Origin: Akanthomyces muscarius | Lineage: Eukaryota > Ascomycota > Sordariomycetes > Hypocreales > Cordycipitaceae | Reading direction: 5' to 3' | Length of the DNA: 64,000 nucleotides | Assembly: GCF_028009165.1 (NCBI RefSeq) | Contig: NC_079241.1 | Span: 2,046,001-2,110,000, forward strand | In this document: piece after piece, positions 22,610 through 33,700 of the stretch | How the letters are laid out: every line of letters begins with the position of its first letter | Numbering within the stretch: position 1 is the first letter of the stretch | The notes under the pieces: model-generated | What the model saw: only the letters and a program-made list of their open reading frames with translations | Told to the model about the DNA's origin: nothing | Databases searched by the model: none | Translations under genes and position numbers: made by a program

Positions 22610-24034
22610 ATGTCGACTAGATCATCAACTCGTTTGCATCACTTATTCACTGCGATACTCGCAAGTTCTTCAGTTCAGGCCACCCCCGCTCAATATTGCC
22701 GATTTGGCCATGGAGCAGGTGAAGTGGACTTTTGCCTCGGCGTTTCGACGCACCGCAACTCTTCCACAAATTACCACGACGTTTATCTCAGCCTATCCGT
22801 TACGCGCGATTCCGACACTGGCTGGACGGCAGTTGGGGCGGGCTCCTTGATGGTCGGCGCGCTCATGTTCATCGTGTACGGAGATCCAGACGGGGAGGCA
22901 TCGCCGGTGCTGAGCGTTCGGACTGTCCAAGGCCATCAGCAGCCTCGTCTGGTCAGCAAAGCGGGCATGGGCGGAGCAGACCTGCGTGTATTGCAGGCGC
23001 GCTGGATGCAGACGACGCCATCTGCACAATACGAACAGTATGCCCTGTCAGCCAGCTACCGTCCACAGTCCGCACGCTTCTCGATTGTGTGCTACTCCTG
23101 TGAGCGCTGGCCGGGCACACCCTTCACCCCCGATGCAGCCTCCCAGCCATGGATCTGGGCGTGGAACAGCCAGCAGCAGTTCGAGGTGTATAGTTTCGAC
23201 GCTGACTTGGATATGCATGCGCACGGCGCCGGACAGGGCGGCTGGGGTTGCTTTTACATGAACATGGCGCAAGCCCTCACTCAACATGGGGACTATCTAC
23301 CTTCATTCCCGCCGTTGCGACCCGCGGTATTGCATGTAGGCGCCTCTGACACCCCGATAGGATTCAAAGGCGTCACGGCCGCAGTCGACAGATTCTGGCG
23401 CAAGATCCTGACCACATCACCACATCAACGTGCTCATGGGGTTCTGATGGCAAGCAGCATCTTGGCTCTCTTCCCTGCCGGCATCTTGGCGCTGAGGAGC
23501 GGTTCGCCACACGCATTCATGTACCACTGGCTGTTGCAGAGCCTGGCAACAATGTGTATGCTGTTCGGGGTAGGCCTGGGTGTCTTGCTGGTCCGCACGC
23601 ATGGCCACAATGCTGCTGACCATCATATAATCAAATCGAAGCTTGCAAGCAGTCTCTTTGGGAACTACGGCCATAGCAAGCGGCACGACGAGAGCTCGGC
23701 GGCTGCTGCTGCCATGTTTGCCGCACATCAGTGGCTAGGTGGAATTTTTGTGAGCTTTGTCATGTTGCAAATCCTCTTGGGCTGGTGGCATCACGTCATC
23801 TTTGTGCGTATTCGAGCAAGGACTTGGGTATCCCACGTTCACATTTGGCTTGGGAGGACCAGTATGCTTGAAGGTTCCATGAATCTGCTGCTCGGTATGG
23901 CTCTGGCAAGCTACAGCATGGCTAGTATCAGCGTCGCAGCAGTGTTTATTGTTTTGGAGACACTGGCAATTGCGTTCTGGATAAGGCGTAAGCGCGCCAT
24001 GCTTCATAGCGCGGCAGGCGACTACGGAGACTAA
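22610..24034 (+). CDS. DOMON/CDH-type cytochrome fused to cytochrome b561 (transmembrane electron carrier)
   Basis: Intronless 474-aa membrane oxidoreductase. A signal peptide (to about residue 25) precedes a cellobiose-dehydrogenase-like cytochrome/DOMON domain (about 26-225). Probable axial heme ligands are the Met in SLMVGALMF and the His in LDMHAHGAG. Then come five to six transmembrane helices of a cytochrome b561 core, with conserved His in RAHGVLMA, MYHWLLQS, AAHQWLGG and HVHIWLGR, the usual four-His set for two hemes. Such proteins move electrons across a membrane to reduce ferric iron, ascorbate-type radicals or lumenal enzymes. Next to the putative RiPP genes it might feed or drain electrons for the UstYa oxidation, but members of this family are common outside clusters, so this is only a suggestion. 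Confidence 0.88.
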   Translation: MSTRSSTRLHHLFTAILASSSVQATPAQYCRFGHGAGEVDFCLGVSTHRNSSTNYHDVYLSLSVTRDSDTGWTAVGAGSLMVGALMFIVYGDPDGEASPVLSVRTVQGHQQPRLVSKAGMGGADLRVLQARWMQTTPSAQYEQYALSASYRPQSARFSIVCYSCERWPGTPFTPDAASQPWIWAWNSQQQFEVYSFDADLDMHAHGAGQGGWGCFYMNMAQALTQHGDYLPSFPPLRPAVLHVGASDTPIGFKGVTAAVDRFWRKILTTSPHQRAHGVLMASSILALFPAGILALRSGSPHAFMYHWLLQSLATMCMLFGVGLGVLLVRTHGHNAADHHIIKSKLASSLFGNYGHSKRHDESSAAAAAMFAAHQWLGGIFVSFVMLQILLGWWHHVIFVRIRARTWVSHVHIWLGRTSMLEGSMNLLLGMALASYSMASISVAAVFIVLETLAIAFWIRRKRAMLHSAAGDYGD

Positions 24035-24217
24035 TCAATGCAAGCCAACACTTTTTATTCTATGATACAAGCTGCCTGTCACCGCGTGCTCCGACGCAAA
24101 TCTCAGGCGCAGCCGTTTTACTTGACAACGGCGCTGGTAGCGTACTTGTAATACAGGCCGCAACGTTATTCGTTGAATTCCGGAGGCAGGACTAACACCC
24201 AGAGATCAAATCTTTAG

Positions 24218-27200
24218 CTATCGCTTTAAATTGTTCTTCATCTTCTGCTCATATTCCTCATTTGTAGCTCGCGTCGTCTCAGACTTGATATTGTCGTTGA
24301 TGTCCCGATCTGCTGACTCGACATCTAAGTCTGTCACCTCGTCACTGCCATCATCCCCTTTGAGCCCAGGATCCCTTTCTTCGCCAAATCTGTGTGCAAG
24401 CATATCCGCCACCCATTGCTCAAACTTTTTGGGTTCCGCGATCCTCTCCAGCACGGCCGTCGGCATGTCCTCTACTTTGTACTTGGCTCCAGCCCTAACC
24501 AGCTCGCCTACCACATGGGCCATCTTCCACGCCTCCTTCTCCATTGTCGACGTCATGTAAATCGGCGTCGTCGGCCCATCATCAAGATTGTACACCTCGT
24601 TGACGTCCGCGCCGTGATTGACCAGCACCTTGACAACGCTTGCATTCGCGTGCTGAATCGCCCCCACCAACGGCGACTGGCCATGCTTGTTTTTCGTGTC
24701 CAGACGGGCGCCCGCCTCCAAGAGCCGCTGCAAAATCTTGCTTCTGCTGGACTCGGCTGCGAACCACACCGGCGTGTTCAGGTCGGTATCGGTGGCGTTC
24801 ACATTTGCTCCCAGGCTCAGCAACATCTCGAGTGGTTCGCTAATCGTCTCCTCATTTTCAATTCGTCCGGCAATCAAGTGAATCAGGGGTGTCGAGCGCG
24901 ACCTCTTACCCGCTGATCGTTGGTCCACATCCATGCCCTGTCTCGAAAGCCACTCGATAGCCTCTGTATTTCCATGTTCCGCGGCAACATGCATACTATC
25001 GGCGGCGGCGAGGTCCACCCCATGCTTGCTCACGAGCTCGAGAACTTCCACACTAGCTTTTTCAGTAATGGCATCTCTCCAAGCAGAGAGAATAGCGTTT
25101 TTAGTAGACCATTCAGGCGCAGAGTTGTCCGAGCCAGAGATAGCCTTGAGGAGCATGGCCAGGACTTCGCATTGTGTCTTCTCCGCCGCTATCCCCAGTG
25201 CCTTGGACTCCGTAATGTCGGCGCCCGAATTCAGAAGTGCCCTAGTTATCTTTAGATTGCCCCTGGAAGCGGCTATTGCGAGCGGATAGCCCTGCAATTC
25301 TTTTTCTGATTGCCATGCGGGAGGCAGATTTGGGTCCGCGTGGTGATCCAGAAGCAGTTGCACAATGTCCAATCTCTCTGCCATCACCGCGGCCTGCAAA
25401 GGCCTCGTATAGTTGTGTCCCATCACATTCGGGTCTGCTCCATGTTTCAGAAGAGCCTCAATGACAGCCACATGGCGGCCTGCGGTGGCAAGAAGCAGCA
25501 GGCTTTCGCCCATAAGGTTGGTGGCGTTAGCGTCAGCCCGTCCGTCTGCCAGCCACTCATTCAGCGAGTCACCGAGGCCGAGCAAAGCGGCACCAATTAC
25601 AGGGTCGCCGCTAGGGCGAAGTTTGGTGCGAGGAAATTGGCTTTTCAGACCACCGGCACTTTCCGGATCAGCCATTGTGAGATTGAGACCACCCAGACCA
25701 AAGGCTGTCCACGCTCGGTAGGCAATGCTGGATGACCCTGGCTCACCCAAGAATTCCTTCAAGAGGGAATCCATCAAGCCAAGAAGACTTTCGTGTCGCT
25801 CCGCTCTTCTGATATGAAGTGACCAGGCTTCTGATGCGTATTGTGTCCAGCGTTCCAACGCGCTGTAGCGGAAAATGTCGAGGTACGCATCTAACTCAAC
25901 GCTTGTGCACGCGGATTCATACTCGTGGTAATGGATATCCTTCAGAGACACAAAGCATCTGAAAGGAGGTGTCGCAAAATTATCCAGGGCTGAATCACCG
26001 TGGCTATAGGCTGCGTCATATTCTCCAGCATTGACACTCTCAAGCTCATCGTCCGAATCGTGCCAAACTACTCGACGGTAGAAATCCTTGTCGATGACCT
26101 TTACGTTGAGAACCGGACATTCTTCAAAGTCCCTCTCTTCATTGTAGTCTCCCTTTTCTTCGTCACTGTAGTCTTCGCCCTCATCATCTTTGCTCTTTAA
26201 TTCACCTTGCACCAGCTCATCCCGGCTAAGGCGAAGGATCGTCCGTAGACATATACACGCCACGAATGCATTTGCCTCCGCAATAGACCAGTGATGTAGT
26301 TCCAGATATTCTCGAACTGACAAGTGAGAGAAGCGACATATTGCATTCGAGTAGGATGGCTTTGAGGCCGTTTCATCCACAACTCTCATTCGGTATTTGC
26401 TGGATGGGACGTCGGAATACTGAACTTTTGGCTTCTTGGCCTCTTTGTCGTCTTCTATCTCTTGCTGCTCTGCAGCTGCGGAAGCTTCGGGCAGTCCATC
26501 GGCAACGACCATAAAATTGTGGCAGGCGTCACGAAGGTAGGCAATGTCAACGTCCGGGTCCAGGCAGAATGTCTCGCTAGGAAACTGCGTCGCAGCAATC
26601 ACCATCTCCTCTGGGCTGAGAGGTCTCCATGAACACATGAGAATCTTGAAAACAGCGAGAGCCACATCCCGCTTGCTCCCGGCTTGCGCGTTGATGTCGC
26701 TGAATATCTTGTGATAGGCAGCCTCGAGGCCCCGTGGGAGCTTGTCCAAGTAAGCAGAAATATCCTTGTTTCTGTTGAGCTTCAAGAGCTCGTCGATGTG
26801 CAAGGCAGCCCACTGGAACATCCCTTGGCTTTTCTCTTGGAAGGTACGCAGAACATCTTGTCGAACTTTCTTCGTCAACTTCGTCCGGCAAAATTCGCTC
26901 TGTTCCATTTTCTTCAGGACAAACTTCTCAATGTCGGACTGGTTGTCGTTGGCAGTAACTTCAAGATGGCCACGAGTCTGGTAACGATCTCTCAAGTCCT
27001 GATCCTGCCGACTTGCGATGTAGATCTTGACGGTTTGCGTCGACTTGGCCACAATGTCGTCCAGAGTGTCCATCAGCACATATCGTGTGTCGCGGTCGCA
27101 CTCATCCAGACCATCGATGGCAATGGTGGTCTGGGAGTGATCCCTTGTTAGCTGTAGAAGGAGGCTATGGCATTCCTCGGTGGTGAGCCGGTCCCTGGAA

Positions 27201-28739
27201 AATCCAGACCTTTTGCGATCTGTGTATTTGGCCTCGATGTAAGGGATAATGGATGACTCGTCTTTTGGTGACGATAGCTGCCTCACCAGGCTCCGAAGCA
27301 CAACAACCGGGTCGCGATGGTCAGTGCGGTTTCGGTCACAGTAAAAGTACGCAAAGGCGTTGTTGCTAAATTCCGGACCGTCGGATTGGCCAAGGATGTC
27401 GTCGATTACTTTGGAGGACAGCTTTGTCTTACCGGCTCCAGCTTGGGTTGGTTCAGCGACTGACGGCAACGGCGTGGGGAAGCGAGGTCAACTTACGAAT
27501 TCCATTGAGCCAGAGTACAGTAGAGGACTTCGCATTTCGCCAACTGTGGTACTTTCCGTTGTCCAGCAACCACTGACCGGTCCCCTCGACGCGCCCTTTG
27601 GTTGCGTTGTAGTGGTCTGTCTCATAGGGCACGTCGGACAACCACAAAAAGACTTTGCACCTATCCTCGTCATCCAGCTTCTTCCAGAACCTGGACATCT
27701 GAGCGGTGTTTCGTTCCATATGTTCCTTCAACATCTCGCGTAGCTTCCGGAAGTTGGCATCCTGGAGATTGCGGCTGTTGGAGCTGGCGTGCCGCTCGCA
27801 GTTGTTGGCTGCCATCTCACAGCGATCCTCGAGCTTACCCAGGTCGGACATCATGCCGGAGAAGTGGCTCGGGTCAAGGGCAGCCTTGAAGGCCCTTGCT
27901 ACAGTACCCGTCTCTATCATCTTCACGTAGGAAATCATGATGGAGAGGGTTTGAGAGTACATGCGAGTAATGCCTTTTTGCAGATCTCTGAGCGCCTCGA
28001 CGGCATACTCGGGGCCATTGGACATGTGTCCCGGCGACAAGTACAGGCCCTCATAGATTTTTCCCCGATTCATAATGCTGGTCGCGAGCTCGACTGCCAC
28101 GAGGATCTGCCCGTTTTGCTCTACATCTGCCGTGGCAACCTGTAGCACGACCCTGATAACAGCCCATGGTATCCCCGCGTGTATGGGATCAGCGGAGGAG
28201 GCAATATCGCCCAGACTCTTGAATACGTTGATCCAGCTGACGATCTTCTCGACAACATCGCGGAGAACGATACGCCGACCGCCGAATTCAAACTTCCAGG
28301 CCTTTTCTTCCGCCAGCTGCTGCTTCTGCCGGACGACCTCTTGCAGGACATCCTGGAGATTTCTCTCCTGGCCTGGGTTGCCAATAGCCGTTTCGAGAAG
28401 ATCCCGATCTGCCTGGCCTAATGCATTCCTCGCCTCCTCCCAAAGGTCCAGCTCTGGTGTAGCTTGATTGTACGGCGGCGGGTTAGTATCTCCCTCCTTC
28501 TCAGCTTCCGCACCCGTGGATGCCCCCTTTAAGTCCACATCCGCCTTTGCGGCGACTTGCGTGGGTTCGGAGTGTGACTTGGTGATCTCCTGTTTTGGTG
28601 CAGCCTTATCCTCAGCCTTGGGCCCGTTACCCTGGCTTTGGCTCTTCGTCAGCGGCTCGGGCTGAGGCGACTTGGAGCGCGAGCGGAAGAGCCAGTCCTT
28701 GACTTTACTGCTCTTGCGTTGATGCTGGCGTTCCATCAT
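24218..28739 (-). CDS. NACHT-ankyrin NLR-like signalling NTPase
   Basis: Large fungal NLR-type protein of 1488 aa, a class linked to heterokaryon incompatibility and non-self recognition. Exons 28739-27497 and 27441-24218; the 55-nt intron (GTAAGT...CCCAAG) is phase 1, and its removal creates the Walker A motif GIPGAGKT (about residues 412-419) from two frames. Order: low-complexity charged N-terminus (1-115), a NACHT-associated N-terminal helical domain (about 120-380; WEEARNALGQADRD, GIPWAVIRVVLQ), NACHT NTPase with Walker B TIAIDGLDECD (about 515-525) and SRQDQD sensor-like segment, a winged-helix-type linker, an acidic insert, then ankyrin repeats (about 1050-1370, with HGADPN/HGADVN ends). 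No N-terminal amyloid motif or lipase domain was seen, so the effector side is unclear. A second ATG lies at 28736. Gene head faces the small gene at 29329. Confidence 0.9.
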
Positions 28740-29328
28740 GCCTCGTGCGCAGCGTCGGTACCTCTGCCGCGTTGGATCAAATGGCGAGGGTGGCCAGGAA
28801 TCCGGTGTGTCGGATTACGCTGTGAGGGAGCGGGCGCCATGGTAAAGACGAGTCGGTGACATATTGTGATGTATGATCGTCCGACACTGGCGGGCGGGGG
28901 CGTCGGCGCCTGCATTGGATAGCGCTGACCTGGCCCGCCACAATGCATGGCTGGCTGCGACGATGGCGAATCAACCCTTCTAACTAGATGCCAATGAAAG
29001 CTCAGTACTGTGTAGCGCTGCCGCCCGCCTGCATCCTGAGATTACTGAGGGTGCTGCATTGTTTTTACTTCCAGCACTTGGCGCACCTTTCCCGCGACCC
29101 GCCTGCATTTGCGTGACACATAACGTCTTAACCACTTTAATCTCGTCGACCACTTATTCAAAACTTTATTGCTTCAATAATGAACTATTGCTTTCGAGTT
29201 TTGGCAGTGAGCTTCGTATTCTAAGGTCACAGCTTAGCACACATACAGAGTACGTACTCAGCCTCTCCTTTACGTTGTCCCTTTCTGTTCACACGACAGA
29301 ACCTGTGGTCTACGGCTCAGAGAAACAA
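28740..29328. other. Divergent promoter region between the NLR-like gene and a small unknown gene
   Basis: About 590 bp. The frame of the small gene stays open upstream to 29059, but the extra peptide is Leu/Thr/Ser-rich with no family pattern, so I keep this as promoter and 5' leader. Confidence 0.5.
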
Positions 29329-29910
29329 ATGTCACGAGACAAGGCAACAGATTGGTCAGCCGCATGGACAGACTCTCTCAAAGCCCCGGACGATGCTGCC
29401 GGCAGCGGTGATGATGTCCGGCCTCTTGCGACCCAGACGCCCAACGATCATGACCGCCTGGCCAGCGCCACCGGAGACCAAGGCGGTATCGCTGGTGCCC
29501 CGAAGCTGCACACGGAACCAAGACTACCCGCTCGCGACGCTACAGTCAATCAAGTCCGCGAATGGATTGTTGCGACTTTAGTGACGAACCACAAACAGAG
29601 CCCAGAATTCGCCCGCCAGATCTCACTCAAGTGGGAGCTCCGCCGAGGATGGTGTCTGCGGGAGCTGCGGCCTGCGGAGTTTCTGGAGATGTTCGGATCG
29701 ATCGGACCGCACTTGGAGTGGGACGTCAAATATGGCATGGAAGAAGAACTTGCCGCGAGCAATGCCAAGATGAAGCACGCATCGGACGCTGCATCTCGCA
29801 AAGTCATTGGTGAGAAGTTGCACGAGTACGTCTGTTGTCACATGTCATACTAAGCCACACGCCATAGCGTTAATGGTTACGGGACTCTTCCTGACCTTGG
29901 CCGTGTATGA
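29329..29910 (+). CDS. Conserved-looking hypothetical protein
   Basis: Not recognised. Proposed exons 29329-29825 and 29868-29910 with a 42-nt intron (GTACGT, branch CATACTAAG, acceptor CCATAG), phase 2; 179 aa ending LPDLGRV. Without splicing the frame ends soon after, in YVCCHMSY. The first 65 residues are hydrophilic and disordered-looking. Residues about 66-150 look like a compact helical domain: VREWIVATLVTNH, FARQISLKWELRRGW, LRPAEFLEMFGSIG. No signal peptide or membrane segment is seen. It is divergently paired with the NLR-like gene, a position that in fungi sometimes holds the NLR partner effector, but nothing in this sequence proves that. Confidence 0.55.
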
Positions 29911-30708
29911 TATCACCGAGTCAGGTACGTTCTCGCAGAAAGTGGCTATCAGGCTATAGTAAAGCGCTCGCTAACCTGCCAGTCAGTTCACTACGCAACG
30001 GTTGTCCTGCTAGCATTTCATGTCTGCATTATTCTTCACCTATCTCATACGGAGCTAATTTTCATCGGGTGCTTCCTGCTAATCCCTACAGTGACCATCA
30101 CTTTCGCATCTGGGGGAGCAAATGCCTCGGGAAAAAGTCCACTGGACCTGTGCCTTTTAACAGCAAGGTCAACGTATCCTAGTAAGGGGAGCATTGCTTG
30201 CTGGGCGTGCTGGGCTACTGCAAGGATGGAAGAGAAAGTGCCAGAACATCATGAAGCTGGGCAATTGGGTGATAAAAAAGACACCACTCATAGTAATAGA
30301 AGTGCTGGCTTTTTTTTTTCTTTTAACCGAGTATTATTCTCTAGTTTTCTTAATTATCGTGTACTCTTCCTGCTTTCTCTCATGTTTCCTTCTTTCTTTC
30401 TTTTCATAGTAGCTAACAGCCGGCGACCTTTTTTTTTTTTTTCGATTCCTAAAGGGTAGTATTGGCTCTTCTCGAGTGATGGGGATTGCAGGGAGCCATT
30501 CTATCGTCACTGGTAGAATTCTCATCGGGAGGGCTTATTAAAATGCTCTTATTACTTCAGCTATAAACTCTTCCCTTGCTCGCTATTTGTGCACCAATGT
30601 ATACACGCTACATGTACAACGCTATTTTTTTGTACAAAAAACAACGAAACAAAAAGAACACCATCCCACAAATATAGTCCAACCTCTTCCCCTGCTTCCC
30701 TGTTCTCA
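29911..30708. other. Intergenic region with T-rich low-complexity tracts
   Basis: About 800 bp between convergent genes. T-runs of 9-14 bases occur near 30312 and 30428, with CTTT/TTTC-rich sequence between them. No gene supported. Confidence 0.6.
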
Positions 30709-33700
30709 TCACGACTTGTAGGAGTCTTTGATCTTGAAATATAGTTCCGTGTCATAGAAGTTGTAGCTCTGATCCAACTCGCAAAATGGATGCTGCGCTA
30801 ACAGTATCTCTGCTGTCGGTCGTTCGCCAGGGTTACTGCATTTCGTCGATTAGTTCTTGCCATCCATCCCATCAACAACGCACACAATGCATCGGGTCAA
30901 AACTTACACCTGGAAACAATCCGCCATAAATGCCACCGCCAGCGGCGGAACAAGCTCTTCCACATCCTCTGGAATTGGTGGCCTCTCTCCATTCGCAATT
31001 TTGTAAATGGCGCCCACGGCCTCTTCCTTGCTCCATGGTCGACGACCCGCAAACATTTCCAGCACCACGCATCCAAGGCTCCAGATGTCCACCTTGGCGC
31101 TGTATCCTTCGCCCTGCGACCGAATCACCTCAGGTGCCATCCAAAACACTGAGCCCTGCATATTATTGGTCTTGTCGTTGCCATAAATGTTGTCCGTCTT
31201 CTTCGAGATGCCAAAATCGCTAATCTTGCAGGTGCCATCCAAGTCCAGCAGAATATTGTCCGCCTTGAGATCACGGTGGAGAATACCTTCGCGATGCAGG
31301 TACGCGAGGCCTGACAGCGTCTGCCGTGTCAGCGAGGACACCACCGACTCCTCGAATCGTCCATGCTTTCGTAGGCACGAGCCGATGCTGCCACCGGAAA
31401 TGTACTCGAGAAAGATGCTGATGCTCGTTTCCTTGCGCTCGCATCCCAAGTATTGCACAATATTGATGTGGTCCAAGTGCTGCATCGTGTCAATCTCTTG
31501 ATCCAGTGCCGCAACCATCTCTCTCATCTTGTTCTTGTCCCCGCCAGCCGCCTTTGCATTCACTTCAACCTCCTTGACAGCCAAGAACTCTCCAGTCGTG
31601 GCATTCATACCCAGATACACGCGACCATAGGTACCCTTGCCAATCAGCTGACCCTTGAACCAACGGAATGTCGTCTGCCGCTTGAGCCCCGTTTCTTGTC
31701 CGCTGTCTGGCATCGCCACACTACCGCGCTGATCCGGCCGGATCTGCACAATATTGGCATTGAACATCTTGGTACTCTTTCGTCGCATCAAGTTCGAGTT
31801 GGTGTTATTGCCTCCGCTCTGTGACATCGAAGTGAATCGTTTGTTAGCTTCGTGTGCACCGCGTGCTACTTCTCGGATGGATTTCATTCTGCCCAGGCCA
31901 CCCGATCGCTTCAGGCTTCTGGAGCCTCCGCCGTGAGAAGACATAGGTCTATCCGATGCCTTCAGGGTCGATTCATCCGATCCGAGAGTGTCCGCTTCAC
32001 CGTATAGTGATGGCTGTCTGGAAGGTGGGATTGCTGCAGGCATATTCGAAGCTTCACCACCGCCGGAATTATTCGACAAGCTGCGTTGATGCCCTGTTGC
32101 TTCGCTCTCGTTGACTGTAGGTGAAGCAGTTAGGGGGTTGCCGGCGCTATCTTCTAGCACAGGCTCATCAAGATCCAGGTTCGGGAAGAAGTCATCGAGG
32201 TTGTTCAGCAGTGCATCGGTGGGAGGACGGTTGGCCCACACATCTTTTTCGATGAACGATTTCCGCCGGGAAACTTTGTCGTCGGCATCGAAGTTGCTCG
32301 ATCCAGGCGTCGTAGGTGTGCGTCTTGAGCTTGCACCGCTTCTGCCATCGTCTAGGCTCTCCGTAGCTGTGCTTGTCTGAGGGGACTGGAACGATACGGA
32401 TACGACCTTGCTCTTGGGCCGCTGCGTGTTTACAATAATACTCGGTCGCTTGCTGCTAGCCCCAGGCTTACCCTTACCCTTCCCTTTATCACGCCCAGCG
32501 AGGGGAATCTGGAACAGACCGTCATCGGAGTCGTCACTGTCGTCATTGGCCGGAGTAGGGCGCTTTGTCGTAGCCGGTGTCGCAAAGCTGACTTCTGAAC
32601 TCTTGCGAGAATTGTTATTGCTGCGTAGTTGAGCATTTTCAGGTGCAGTGTCAAAGTCAAAGCGTTTCGGCAAGAGAGTGCTTGGACTCAGTTCCGAAGA
32701 CGAAGGTGGTGGCATGCCTACAGCTTGTGGTTTATGATCAGCTTGGGCGGATTTCGGCACTGCGACGGGGCTTCCGTCGGGTGAGTAGTCGGGCACGGCA
32801 AATGACATGTTGCCAGGACTCCACGTCACTTTACGAGAGCCGCCAGTGGCCTGAGCCATCTCTGACCCCGATTCCTTCACCTGAGTATTTGGCGAACCCT
32901 TCTTACCTGAGCGTTGAAGACCACCAGCAGAGGTACCAGACCGCAAGCTTGCCATGCTGGAGACGGAGCGTGGGGCATTGGCACCCGACTGCCCGACAGC
33001 GCCCATGCGGCGGCCGATTCCTGCCAAAGCGCCGCCAATACCTTCGGATGCGTCCAATGGTTGTCCGCTAGCCTGGCGGCTCTTGAATCCATCCAGACCA
33101 TCGGTATTTGCGTGAACCAGGCGCCTGGGGCTGGGGAATCCGTCTGAGCCTACAGCAGAACTACGCTTGCCGTGTCCAGGCTTCTTAAGGGAGTTGGCCT
33201 TGAGAAGTGTCGCTGAGGGGTCACTCGGTGGTGCCGGTGGCTTCCTCTGGGGAAAGAGGTGCTCAGATGGTTTCCTATCCTCAAATGGGGAGTCGCGGGG
33301 TTGATCAAAGTCAACATTCCGTCCAATGATACCGAATCCAGTGCCAAGTTCCGGGGTATTTGGGGTGCTGCCCTTTTTGTTGGCCTGCTTTCGTTTCTCC
33401 AGATACTCGCGCTGTTTTCGCTCCATTTCGGCCCGGTACTCGCTAGCCTCTTGCGCAAGCGTCTTTTCGTCCATTCGGTTCTCTGATATGGTATTCGATC
33501 TGGATGTCGGTGGCGATGAGATGGATCGTTGGCGAGAACCGTTAAGTTTCGCGTACGCTTCCTCGTCCATGCCAGGCGGCAAGTGATTCGGTGACAGCAG
33601 ACCACCTCCAGTACCTGTAGTATTATTGTTACTTCCGTTAAGGTCCACGAAGAATTTCATCGTCGTGGCTTGTTTTGGCTGCGATTCCTTGTAAGAGACA

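Noticed and set aside
27442..27496. NLR-like gene read as two separate genes
   Set aside because: A 55-nt phase-1 intron joins both frames and rebuilds the Walker A motif, so it is one gene.
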